A stretch of 64,000 bases of DNA, taken from the NCBI RefSeq assembly GCF_910592395.1, contig NC_088319.1, forward strand, positions 17,050,001 to 17,114,000. The letters run 5' to 3'. Positions 12,336-24,948 of this stretch are shown here, piece after piece (position 1 is the first letter of the stretch; each line of letters begins with the position of its first letter). The stretch is from Lineus longissimus (Eukaryota; Nemertea; Pilidiophora; Heteronemertea; Lineidae). The notes below the pieces were generated by a model that saw nothing but the letters and a program-made list of their open reading frames with translations, was not told the DNA's origin and searched no databases. The translations under genes were made by a program, and so were the position numbers.

Positions 12336-15300
12336 ATGGTGTTTTTCCAGCAGGCTGGCCGGGCCCTAAGCGGCCTCGGGCACGCCTTGTTCCGAACTAA
12401 GCGCCAGTATCGGCCCTCCGGTGAGCCTTCGGACCTCTCAACATGTCTGAGTACGCTGGACTTGATCAGTTTAGGGATCGGGAGTATACTTGGTGCAGGG
12501 GTGTACGTGGTGGCCGGGCAAGTGGCCAAGAATATTGCTGGACCTGCTGTGATTCTCTCGTTTACTATTGCTGCCATTGCGAGTTTGTTGTCAGGTAAGT
12601 GTAAGTCAATAAGTGACACAAAGTGAAAGACAAGGCGATCACGCTACCAACTGATAGAATGATTCCATCAATAAGAAAAAAAGTGGTTTACAACGACTGT
12701 CATTCTGCGAGGAAATTGACCTCCTGGTTAATATTTTCGACTATTATTTGCCTGTGGATATCTCTCATGATATTCTAACCAACTGGGTGAAATCAGTCTG
12801 GTAATGTCTGTCATCTAACATAGGGCTCTACAGATATCATTGAGATGATATTGATCACTTTGGAGGAAGTATAATGTCATTTACTTGAGCACTTCTTACA
12901 TCAGTCCAGGGAGTTTAATTAAATGAGAGTCCTGCCTGCCCCACGCAAGTTGACACTGTCATACAAACACTGCAGTTCCTGACAAACTGTATCAAATTTG
13001 TATTGTCGGAGATGCACCTGCTCAATTACCAACAGCTGCTGGGATATTTGTCATTAAGTATTATATTTTTTTATTCTCGATGCTGATTATTAAGTATTAG
13101 TTTATTGAATAAGTCAGAACTTTGCTTACTGGTTGCTGCATAACACAAAAATACTCTGACACACATTCCGCTAGATATATACGTGTTACTTGAAGAAATG
13201 AATTTGACTAGCGGCAGTTCCCCTGGCCTTTGGGATCGTATTGGCATATTCCAAGCTGAAGTAGGTCAAGACATGCTTGACGTCGTTGAAGCAGACGACA
13301 TAATTTTATTGGCAAGGATTCCATCTTCTTCTCAGCGTTCGATTTTCTATTATGGCTATGCTACCGAACCAGGTATATGCCTCTGACAGCCTGACCGTCG
13401 TCTTTTCTTCCTCCGTTGATCAGCAGTGCTTCGTCTCTATCAATGTACTGTTTTCGGTGTACCACAGTGGGAATTTCTGGAGCACAGGCTCTGGTGTCTC
13501 ATCTGGTGACTTGCAGACACCTTCCAGAGGCTGCCACGTTCTTCCTCTTGAGTGGGCTTGAGGTCTTGAAGGATTCAAAACTTGCCAGAGCCCCTTTCGA
13601 CAAAATCTCGGTCTATAGAACTTCACACTTGTAATGTGTAATAATATAAACGATTGTGACATTGCTCAAATAGACGGCCTTTGATGTAACTCCCGTTTCT
13701 CTCACATTTATTGGAAATCTGTCACAACACAAATCAGATTCGTGACATAGAGAATGATAACTTCAAATGAAAGAAATGAATTCGATCACATAAACCTGAG
13801 GATGCCTCGGATATAACGCGGTCATGTAGCAATTACAATTGGTTTAAGATCGCTTTCTGCAGAGGAGAAGTTGAGGTATCAATCTAAAAACTGACATTGC
13901 CAAGAACCGGGTGCTTTTTATTGATTTCACTATCGTCGATGTACGTCACTCACAGATTGACCTTACGAGTCATGCCACGTTCAACAGTTTAACGAATAGA
14001 TTGGAATTCTCCATTCCTCTTCAGATTTCGAGTGACGTGTGTTTGCAGTCTAAAATCAGTGTGTACTTGAGTTTGTAAAGTTCGGGTTCAGGGGTTTTCA
14101 AGATAAAAATGATATTGATAATAAAGGTACTGATAATGACACTATATCGCACGTTCTGATGCCACAGAACCACTCTCGTTTCTCATAAGAAAAACCAAGC
14201 ATTCGCTTCGCTATACCAATGGAGGAAGAAACGCAGTAATCTCCAACAACGCGATATCTAATACCAGCATAGCCATTGTCCTTAGATCGCTTCGTGACAG
14301 CTTATGAAAGTTTCATAAAGCGCTGAGCCACCGACAGTGGTATTAACGGCGTGCCCTGATACCCGCATTGCGCAGTGTCCATAGTTGATATCAACTAGAA
14401 CATTATCATTGTATGGTTGATATTGAGCGTTACTTTATTCCTTTGAATTGATTCAGATATGCTGCTCCGCAAAAATTGATCCTCGTCGTCCCTTTATTGC
14501 AATTGTTTAACGGCCTACCTTAGCATAAGTTACAATATGACCCGCGATTTCTACTGGCACTGGACTTGGTTTTAGATTCCCGAGAACTTATCGGTACAGG
14601 TAACATGAAATCCATCACAAAATTTCGCAACACACTTTCAGACAATTCAACACAAGATTCCACAACACAGCGATGAATATATCAATTTGATATTGAGCAT
14701 TCTTGTGTACAGAATGCTGATACTTATTCGAGAACTCCTGTGGATCTGCATGTAGTTAATGCCAGAAAGCTACCGTAACATCTGAACTATCAGCAAGTAG
14801 GTGACATAAAGCAATGATTATTGAGCATTTTGATTGTGTCATTTTGCTGAATATTGAACTGTAGACAATACCAAGTATGGATTGGATTTATAGCTATACT
14901 CGATGTTACCGACACTCATTAGCTTCGCGTCAGCATCTTCGTGTCTGCATCATTAAGGTGGGCGTCACCATTTCCTCGTTCACATGCGATATAATTCATA
15001 TCAAATCGATAAAGTTTATATCATCGTTTATTGATTGTGTTAACACATGTCGTACTAAGACATGCCGCATAGGGCGTACTTTTTGACGCCTCCCAGCTCC
15101 ATTTCATTGAGGATATTACATGTAATGCAGAACGTAATCAAGTTCCATTGTGAGAATTGGCTTAGAAATTTTCTTGCGACTGTGTAACCTTTTCCTGGTC
15201 TGGTTACCAGGGAAAGACGCCAGTGTAAAGCATTGAACTCAGCTGCCCTAACGCTTTTTCAGTCAGTTCGCCTAATCATGGGTTTTGCTCATTTTCTCTA

Positions 15301-18300
15301 CATGCATCTAACACTAGCTTCCTCAATTGGTGGTCTATCCCTCCACATTATCGTGATGAACAGTTGTGATGCAGTAAAAAGTGTGATTATCACATTATTA
15401 CCATTCGGAACAATCAATTGCCGAGTTGTGGCACTGATAGTTGATCATCAGCACCGGCCTAAACGTTTTATCGCTCCACACAGTACTATGATCAAATACG
15501 CCCCCGAAGTTGTTCGAGGGAAGACGAGCAGTCTCGCAGGCGGCAATTTCATCCAGAAATGCGCGGCCACCATTTGGTATCTGATCAGTTTCCTATTTAG
15601 TCACTGTCAACAATACTGAAAATGACCCATGTACACAGTCTCAATCAACCCATAACGCCATTACCAGCAACTCTTGCCAGTAACACTTTGACTCACATTT
15701 ATTTACCAACCTATAGTAATGGATAGAGTTACATGACTTTTTCTTACGGTCAATTCGATGATTGCCGGCAAAAAGCGACCATTATCGAATGACGACCGGT
15801 TTCAGCGCTTTCTCGTCTCCATGGTAACGAAATAACCTTTGTTGCGTCCATTGCAGAACATTGGTTAAGTTTGTAGTCATTTTTAAGTAATTGTGCCGGG
15901 AATAAAGTTTTTGTCGAGGGTTGCCATTTTTCGTTAAGTCTTAAGAGACGGTTTCTGCTGCACCGATGACAATAGGAAGACACTTTTTGTAAATATATCT
16001 ATATCTTTATGTAGCAGAGGAGTCAGGGAATCGTCTCGAAAGTGTCGGTGAAGATTCTTCAAAGTATACATGTTTTACTTCCTGGGTAATGCTGACATCC
16101 GATTAAATACTTAGCGATTTGCTTTTGTAGAAAGCAAGCGGAGACTCCTGTGTCAGATGGAGTAAGTTGAGGAATTCTCGTTTATTACCACATGAGAAAA
16201 AAATCGCCCTGAATCTTTAAAAGATGTGCTTTATCTGCACTCTACCACGCCACTAGCCATATCAAAATTGGTTATTCGTGTTTCCAAGGCGACCGTAGAT
16301 GTTGTGGTAACCATTACGGATTTTGAGACGGGGTCCACGGATGATAGGGAATATTTTGTGGAAGTGTTTGTTCAGTGAGATAGATACATGGCCGAGAGTG
16401 ACTGTGCATTCTGGCGATACCATAGAGGTACATGGCGATATCCTTTGGCAGGTTTGCTGTGGGGTAACTGTTCTTTCTGATTCGCGGGCAAATAGAGAGT
16501 CAGTTCGCTTTGAGCGCTAGTCATTGCCTCACTCTAACCTTTCAACGATCTTGTTGACGGATCCAGCATATTGAATAAAAACCTAAATAGTATGTATGCT
16601 TTGGAGAATGAAACTAACAATAGCGACTGAGCGCCCCCGGTGGCAGAGGTAAGGTTGGGTAAGTCATTAGTTGGTGGTTAGTCTTTGTCGCAGTCACTGG
16701 TGTCGCCGGATGTGACAGTCAAATTGATTTTAGAAGACTGACGACAAGTCACCTCTTGTGGCGACACCCAGCTATTAGCACCAACCCTGAAGTATCAGCA
16801 GACCATCTTAAGGCACTGAAAAAATATCGTCATCGATGTTGGTATGCCGTTGTGACTGCGAGGGATGAGACAACACATTTGATTCTGATGGCTTATTTGC
16901 AGGGGTCGCTTGTTGCAGACAAGTTAATTGTTTTATGTGGGGTCTATGATGAAATATACGAACAACAAACTAGACCGTGAAATCTTCCATTCTTTATTTC
17001 ATAATTATGTTCAGGACAAATTCATATTCAAATTACTGACATATTGTTTTCAAGAGTGGTCTATGTAAAAGAATGACTGAATATTTTACAAAAAGACAAT
17101 TACAATGAAAATGTATATAAATCACAGGTTTTACAAAAAGATATTTTCAATGAAATGTTTTGTAGGCACTACATGTAGAAACAGGTGGCGCTCCAGTTTG
17201 GATTGTCCCCTGGAAAAAGTCCTTCCCTGTAGGTTAGTGCCGGTCAAGGTATGGTTCTACTGAGACCAATGACCTTCAACACCTCACTCCGGCAGAGATT
17301 AAACTGGCATCATAAAATTAATCGTCCCCGGAACTTTATCCGAGGGCATTTGAAACTGTTACAAGCACTTATACAGATTTGTCAGTATTTCTGTTCGAGA
17401 GTTGTTTCGTCTCGATGGAGGTCTTGTCACGTGGGTAGGAGTAGGGCAGGTGATTTGTAAACATCGATGGGGGACCCAGAATCGGTCGTTGGAAGGCAGA
17501 CAGTCCAAGACCCTGAAACGAAATAACATACATGTATCCATGCTTCCCGAAATTGGTGGCTTGCATTGGAACTAACCTTTTCCCCTTTGTCCGTCATCAA
17601 AGGCATTCAAGTGTGTTGGTCAACCATGACTATCTCCTTTGTCCCTCCACTATAAGGCTTTGTTTCCCCTCATGACATCACTATTTCGGACACTCGGCGC
17701 CCCACTTCTGGAAAGTTGTATATAAATACATGTAACAGACAAGCAGATTTGAGAGAATAGAAATTGTTATTCACTCAGCATTTGCCATGGCATTGGCATG
17801 CTCTAAATACCAGTCTCCTAGTATGTGAAACTGTACATTTGTTGCGTGCCACTATGATTGTGCACAAATTGCATCAAAAAACCCCTGGTGAGATACTCGT
17901 GTTTCTCATTTGGAGGCTTCTTTTGCTTGCACTGGGTTGTACCCATGCATCAGGTGCAGTTGGATCTCCGTTGTATTTCTCAGTCAAATGAAATGGTTAT
18001 CTAGCTTGGTAACACATTTTACACACTTACGTCATGTTCAAAGTGGGCACTGCCACCTCGTCATTGTGAAGATGACACCAACCATTCTCGCTTTCTCACC
18101 TCATCGGCCGGGCACGTGGGACATACCTCTGAAATAAGAGACAGAATAGAGTTAGGGTCATGGTCAATATCAAAATGCCTATCTTGCTATCAAACACTCT
18201 TTCAATTTAGACCAGGACTGTCCGGCTCTTCGTCTTTCCTGGCAATAACATGCTAACCGTTCATGGTCTTTCAGCTACATATAATAGTTCAGCTACTTTT

Positions 18301-21300
18301 CATCGAAACATGATGATTAAATGAAAAAACATTGTTTTTAACCTGCTTTTATTTCGCAGTCAGTTTATTAGTTACCACTATTTGCCTTAGAGGGGGCAGG
18401 ATGGCACTGTTTAGACAAGAGGCTCTCCAACAGCCACAAGTATCTCTTCAAAAACATCTCAGCAACACGTTCGACCCAGGTAATCTGTCAGCTGGCTGAC
18501 GAGTAGGTTGGGAATTGTGTGTGATCAGTTCTCTCAAAGACACCCGAGACAAGGATTAAAATCTTGTGTTTGTAAGTTTCCATTGTATGCCTTAGAGGTG
18601 GCAGAATGGTACTGTTTAAACAAGAAGTCTCTCCCACAGCCTCAAAGAATATTGGATCGACGGCACACAGGGCCTCCCAGAGATACTGTCAATGACGAGA
18701 TATGACTGGGCCTTCTGTAAGATTAGTTTCTCCGCCAAACTCGAGACTGAAGGATTAAAATCTTGTGTTTATAGGCTAACAAATGCAAACACTTCCACTG
18801 AACCCCCTACAAGAGACGAGTGGCTCTTCGTCTCTCCGACTTTGACACCCTGCTACGAACATATCAATAGATCAGCCAGCGGTCCTTGGTGTCGCCGCGT
18901 GGGATACGCCCAGTGGAATTGTTTGCAAAAGTCAGGGAACCACTATCTGACATCCATAACCAGCGTATTCCCTATTCATGCCAGTTATAGTCGGGTGCTA
19001 CACCACAGTCGGGAGAGTGGAGCCAAGTGAAATGGACAAATGGTATTTGATTGGGAAAGACAATTGATATTTGCAGTGAACATGTGCATGAAGTACATTG
19101 TACATATTCCGTGAAGTAATACATTCGCTTCCAACCGCAGTTCATTGCCGGCTTGACTGCATAACTATAACGACAATAAAAACCTGTTGAAATCAATCCT
19201 GACCATTATCAAGCGTATGTAATGTGCCCTACCTTCTGCTGCAGCAATCTTGACTTAGTTTTTGGAATATTTTAGTTAAATCGATGTTTTAAATCGGTGA
19301 AAGTGTTCCTGCGATGTTCTCCGCAGTACACACACAAACGAAATGGCGCCGGTTCAAATCAAGCGCGACCGATCATGACCAAGGACAATAGATTTGACGT
19401 CACACCACCCGGGCATTAGTTTCTTCCTTCCTTTCTTTCTTTCCTCCACCCCTCTAAAGACAGACCGGCTTAGTGTCAACAGGCAGACTATGTTTTATCA
19501 GCAAATGAGAGACTTTTGTTCTGTCGTTGGATCCATTGAATGGCATTGTAAAAATAATGTGGGTCGAGGCTACAGGATCTTTTCCAGCACTTGTTTGATT
19601 TTGATGACATTAGTATCGAAGAACTGAGAGTTTTGTGTTATCTCATTTAAGCAAAGTATTTTTTTTAAACGTTCGACATGAAAAGGTCTAAATGACCGGT
19701 TACATGATAAAAATGGCCGATTACATAATGAAACATTGACAAGTCGCCTATTTGAGCAATGTGGGGTGCATTGCAAGTAGTTACATTTTGCCTTTTTACA
19801 GTCTTATGTTAAAGACTCTCAATTTCATTTTACTTACTCCATGATTCCATTTTCTTGCCCATTTCAGGTCTTTGCTATGCTGAATTCGGAGCCAGGGTAC
19901 CCAAAACCACAGGCTCCGCCTACGCCTACAGCTACAAAACCGTGGGGGAATTCATCGCTTTTGTCATCGGCTGGAACCTGGTCCTCGAATACATGATCGG
20001 GACTGCTGCAGATGCGAGGGCGCTCAGCGGAGGCCTGGACTTCCTCACGGGCAATAAGATACAATACTGGACTCTAGAACATATAGGACGGGTGCCGACC
20101 CTCGGAAGCTATCCTGACTTCTTAGGTTTCTTCGTGACAATTCTCGTGACGGCCGTCTTGGCCATCGGAGTCAAATCGTCTGCTGTGTATACCTTAGTGT
20201 TCAATACGTTAAATATCTGTTTGGTCGTCTTCATCATCATTCTCGGATTGTTTCACCTCAACTTTGACAACTGGAAGGGAACGCCTGGGTTCTTCCCTTA
20301 CGGAGCTGAAGGGGTAAGATATCGTCCTGTGAATACTTGGTTTGAAGGTTGGCGTAATGAGATAATCATTAATTCAGGCCACTGTCACAAAATTAACCAA
20401 ATTTTCCCGAAAGCTTGATTTTCACTAAAGCGGCAAAATGCGGCCAACCCGAGAAACCGCATGGCTAACACAGGCGATACATTTCGATGTAAGGCATTGC
20501 TGGGCAGTTGAAGTAACTGACCAAAACGCCTTCGAAACTGGTTTTCCGCCGCAGTTAATCAGACCTTTAAAAAGTTCTTCATCAGAGGGGCGTTGGTCCG
20601 CCATACTCTCTGTAGGAAAATCTGAGGCGATTGCCTGATTCATGGCGTAGCCTAAGTCGCGAAATTCTCGACTGAAATTGATGGATGATTAAAGATTTCG
20701 AACGTATAAACGAAACACGATGAGCATTGATGCTAGCCGCAAACCGCGTATAATACTAGCTTGACAACTGATAACCAAAACCTATTAAATTCACCATTCA
20801 CCATACACGACTTTTTGTGTTTAAGTAGACGCCTTCCTAAATGTCACGCACTTGACATGTTTGACAGGCATATTGCATCAGATTATGTTGTAATTTAATC
20901 ACAAAACACAAAAAATGCTGCCATCGCTTGAGGGAAAGTTTGTTGACTCTTGTTAGTATCGTTCATTTTCACAGCTTTTATGCTGTAAAAAGCAGTTAAT
21001 GACACTGTCAGCGCCTTCGGCAATGATCGGTAAAGGTCGGGTACCTTCGGCAATCGGTAAAGGTCGGTCGCCTTCAGCGCCGGCTGATGATTAACAGCGT
21101 CATCGATTCACCATTCATATCCCCGGGCTCCTCTCTCATCGTTTATGTTTCATTATCGGGAAATAAAAGTTAAAGATCAAAGATCGCGTCAACCTTGTCC
21201 CTTGGCGCATTTGAGGAAACCAATTGAATTGCTAACTGTTTAGATTTGCCTCTGAGAATGAGAACATTTATGGGATAATGCCCAAGTCGTCAGTATCAGC

Positions 21301-24221
21301 CGGAGCGTTCAATCCTCATTTAGAAAAAGACTCCTGGTAAACAGCTTCGAGAAAATTTGTTCTCTTTACCAGATATTTCAGATATTTTTAGAAACAATCG
21401 CATTGAATCAAAATTGTATTCTCACAGTCGCTTTGAGTAGATTGGTGTTGCCATTGTCTGAGAAGCAACAAACCAGCGCCTTGGCCGAGAGAGAACGAGA
21501 CTTTATTCCTGTCACGACGCGCGACTATCAAACTCATTTGATAGCGGCGACGGCGTCGGAAGCTTTTCGAATGAAGTGAGCATCTCAGTACGGTAAAAAC
21601 TATTACATCCGCTCTCTCGTTGTGCGCGGAAGTCATACTAATTTTGACAGGAAATTTTATGTTTTATGGATTAAAAAAGGCTCAGGGCGATTTTTATGCG
21701 TATATGACGACTATTCCATTGGACTCAGTCTGACAGCCCCCTTTTGGATTGGTTACAGATGGTTCGCAGAAAATCTTACACAATCTTCGCCCAAGTAAAA
21801 GTCACAACATGTATGCTGTGTCTTGCGGAAGTCACGACATGCATGTTGTGATGACTTGTGTTATAAGGTTTCAGCTTCCGCGATGGTTCTAGAACGAACA
21901 CTGATGACCGTTCTTTTTACTCGGACATTCATCGTGTGTATATACGCATCGCTGAAAGACGACTTCTTCCAAACCGAGCAGCCGCATCCAAGCGTTAATA
22001 TCGTTCTTTTTGACTTCGCGAAATTAATCAGATTTTGTTTGCGACTCGGCTCAGCATCAGCAAATAACATGATCGAAATGTGCAAAAATAGCGGCGCTGT
22101 GTATGTGGTGGTGGTACCGTAAATCATCTTTAAAGCCGCCTTTTTGTAAGCATGCATTATTATTCTACCCGTTCAGATGGTCAAGTGTCATTTATTCGTT
22201 TCGAGAGAATGGAGAAAAACCACAAGGATGCTGGGTAAATGCATCAGGAGAGCCAAGTTCAACCCTTAGTATATTCCCATAAGACATGGAGAAAGACTAT
22301 AATTGCCGGTTATGTAGCGCTACAAACTCACTGTTGACAGAAATGGCACTTGACCATCTTCTTTAGCGTCTTTTTTACCATTTTCTTCTTTTCTCCAGGT
22401 TTTGTCCGGTGCTGCGTCATGTTTCTATGCATTCGTTGGCTTCGACATCATCGCGACCACGGGCGAGGAAGCTCGAACCCCAAGCAAGAGCATACCCATC
22501 GCAATCGTGGTAACACTAGTCTCATGTTACCTTGCTTACGTCGGGGTGTCAGCTGTCATATCTCTCATCGTACCGGTCTCAACACTTGTCTCAAGCGCAC
22601 CCCTAGCGGAGGCTTTCGGAGCTATAGGGGTCCATTGGGCGAAATATGTTATCGGCTCCGGTGCAGTATTCGGGCTAGCCTCGAGCCTATTGGGCAGTAT
22701 GTTCCCGCTACCGAGGATTATCTATGCAATGGCGAGTGATGGATTATTCTTTAAGTGTTTTAGTAAAGTGAACGAAAGGACGGAAACGCCTATCCTAGCC
22801 ACAATAGTTCCTGGAGTCATGACGGCGTTCTTTACAATGTTATTCGACCTTCATGAGTTGGTGGAAATGATGTCGATTGGAACTCTCTTGGCGTATACAT
22901 TAGTGTGTACGTCAGTGCTCATTCTACGGTATCAGCCTGACGAAACTAAAATTATGGACACCTGTCTGACGCCAAAACGGTCTCCACGGCGACGGCCCAG
23001 ACCTAAACTGGATGTCAAAGAAATCTTGAAAAGTGATATGTTTTCTATCAAAGCTACCATCCAAAGAGCACCAGATAAACCGTCCGGGTCTACTGCTGCA
23101 ACCAACGGTTTGGCTGCGTCTCCTAACGGCAGTGGTGCTCACTATGACCCGACATGTGAAGACGTAGACGACAGTTCTGAATCTAGTCTCAGTGACAATG
23201 AAAATCAAAATCTGATCGAGAAGGAAGATTCGTCCGATCCTGACATTGATGCCATTGTTAATGAGTATCGAGGAAAGGTCAAAATCAGTCCCAAAAGGCA
23301 TGACCGGAAGTCAACAACGAAGTATCCTGGGCCAACTTCCACTACAGGCAGACGAGTATCCGTAGCAACTTTTGTCATCTCGTGTTTGTTTCTGGTCTTC
23401 TCTCTTATTGTTACGTACGCCATAGACGCTTTGAAAGGAAGGAATCCAATTGCAGTTAGTAGCATGATCGTGGTGTCCATGTTCATAATGGCTCTTGCAG
23501 TATTTATAGGACTACAACCCCAGGACAGGAAGGGTGCGGCCAAACTCTCATTCAAAGTGCCACTAGTCCCCTGGCTCCCTCTAGTGACTATATTTGTAAA
23601 CATTTACCTCATGATTAAGCTGTCTAGGGTGACTTGGATAAGATTCATCGTGTGGATGTCAGTAGGTGAGTTATTTGAACAGTTCAGCTTAAAGGAAATC
23701 GGTCCTTTCGATATTTCGGTGGCTCTTTCTGCCCTTGGATTGCACTACAAGGTTCTGCTGGCTCTTTGAGCTGTACGGTTCCCAATGAAAAGCACTTTGT
23801 AAGAGCTATACTGACCCAAAGGTCTCTTAGCAATATAGTAAATCCTAGCGAACTGTACTTCCGCTATCTTAAATGCAAATTGCCGGTATCTTAGTAGGCA
23901 TTAGATGTTATTTTACGCTCATAGGTTGTCCTTAAATACGATGTCATCAAGTGTCGGCATCTGAAGCCGCATTCGGCATCCCCAAGTTTCAAATCGGGCA
24001 TATCTCATTTCTGATTCTTTCTTCCAGGAGTTCTGATATACTTCATCTACGGCATTCGAAACAGCACCGAGGCGAGGCCATACCCCTTATCAGAAGAAGA
24101 AAGAGTTCTATTGGATCCCATCCCGCCGCCGGAAATGACGCAAAGGTTAGTGCGGAGTCACAGGGAGGATCACAAAGACGAGGAAGCGGGCAGCCTTTTG
24201 GCTCAAAACATTAGAGGTTGA
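12336..24221 (+). CDS. Cationic amino acid transporter-like protein, SLC7A4/SLC7A14 group
   Basis: Four coding exons: 12336-12594, 19868-20313, 22399-23665 and 24028-24221. All junctions are GT-AG and phases match, giving 721 residues. It is an APC-superfamily multi-spanning membrane transporter of the CAT subfamily (about 14 helices). Visible family signatures are GSILGAGVYVVAGQVAK near the N-terminus, CYAEFGARVPKTTGSAY across the exon 1/2 join, GEEARTPSKSIP early in exon 3, LFDLHELVEMMSIGTLLAYT, and a C-terminal WIRFIVWMSVGVLIYFIYGI. A hydrophilic, Ser/Asp-rich loop of about 140 residues (about 417-555) divides the last helices from the rest, as in SLC7A14, where the human protein has 771 residues. 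Members of this group are plasma-membrane or lysosomal, and substrates are poorly defined. The ATG at 12336 has a good context (CGCCATGG), but a CCAG|CAG acceptor-like site lies 12 bases downstream. The 3' end converges on the GPR157-like gene. Confidence 0.93.
16630..16646 (-). promoter_or_regulatory. Weak CTCF-like motif
   Basis: The minus strand reads TGCCACCGGGGGCGCTC. It matches the core CCASYAGRKGGCRS except for G in place of the invariant A. It lies inside intron 1 of the transporter gene. Because it misses an invariant base, it is only a candidate. Confidence 0.25.
18360..18790. repeat. Diverged direct repeats in SLC7A-type intron 1
   Basis: Two short modules recur. GCCTTAGAGG-GGCAG-ATGG-ACTGTTTA-ACAAGA appears near 18385 and 18590. 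AGGATTAAAATCTTGTGTTT appears near 18553 and 18753. Offsets are about 200 bp, consistent with an old tandem duplication of a segment of about 200 bp. Confidence 0.55.
21005..21085. repeat. Short imperfect tandem repeat
   Basis: CCTTCGGCAAT(GAT)CGGTAAAGGTCGG is repeated about 2.5 times within transporter intron 2. It is GC-richer than its surroundings. Confidence 0.5.
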
Positions 24222-24765
24222 ATTGAAGATGATCATGTGCAACACCACAGACAGTTGATGCCATAACCAGTGTTTTATAGTTCGACACTGCTTGCTCAAA
24301 TTCACCTTTAAGGAGTATCTTTCAGAGTATATCTACGTTGAATTACGTTTCGTTTCGTAGGTAGCGGCCGATACAACTGAATTGATTCTATGTTTCAAGA
24401 CTGACCAATCCTGACGAGAAGAAAATTTGAGTTTGTGATTTCGTCACTAGACTAGACTAGAATAGGGTAGAGGGATTTATGTATTATGTGTAGTGTTGTT
24501 GGTGTCATTGGGGAAGTCACCTCGCTGCTGTACCTGTACATCGGGCAAACACGGTATGAAAACCATACCTGGGAGAAAGAATGATCTTGTATACGATATT
24601 CGTCATATTTTTTCAATCTGTTCACATTTTCTGAATGAAGAGCACACGTTGCATGTTAACCAAGAAAGCTTGATTTGCTATGTTGACCAATAAGATATAT
24701 TTCATTTGTTGTTAAAAGAGCTAGAAGTGATGATTTTGTTTGTAGAAATAAGAATAATATGGTAA

Positions 24766-24771
24766 TTTATT
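24766..24771 (-). terminator. Candidate poly(A) signal for the GPR157-like gene
   Basis: TTTATT on the plus strand reads AATAAA on the minus strand, about 180 bases beyond the stop codon at 24949. The 3' UTRs of the two convergent genes therefore lie within about 730 bp and may overlap. Confidence 0.5.
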
Positions 24772-24948
24772 TAACAAAGAATTCCGTGCCTTTTTCATCT
24801 TCCTTTATGGGTCTTCTGGTATTTTTAGTCCAGGATGCTGTCCAAGGATATTGTCCCAAACTCTGGCTAGGAAGTGGCGGCCCCCGTCGCCCGATTTCGT
24901 TCCACATCAAGGAGAAACGAAAATTGATTTTACTCCACCATTGCCGAT

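Larger units (their letters stand above)
12595..19867 (+). other. Intron 1 of the SLC7A-type gene
   Basis: A 7.3-kb intron starting GTAAGT and ending TTTCAG. It contains a 128-codon open frame (15233-15619) with no recognisable family, a weak CTCF-like site at 16630-16646 and diverged direct repeats at 18.36-18.79 kb. No other coding signal was seen. Confidence 0.8.

Noticed and set aside
13183-13662. Open frames on both strands that hinted at a decayed retroelement
   Set aside because: No reverse transcriptase, integrase or transposase motif could be seen in any frame.
15233-15619. 128-codon plus-strand frame inside the transporter's first intron
   Set aside because: No family resemblance, no good start context or splice signals, and a mixed hydrophobic composition without clear domains.
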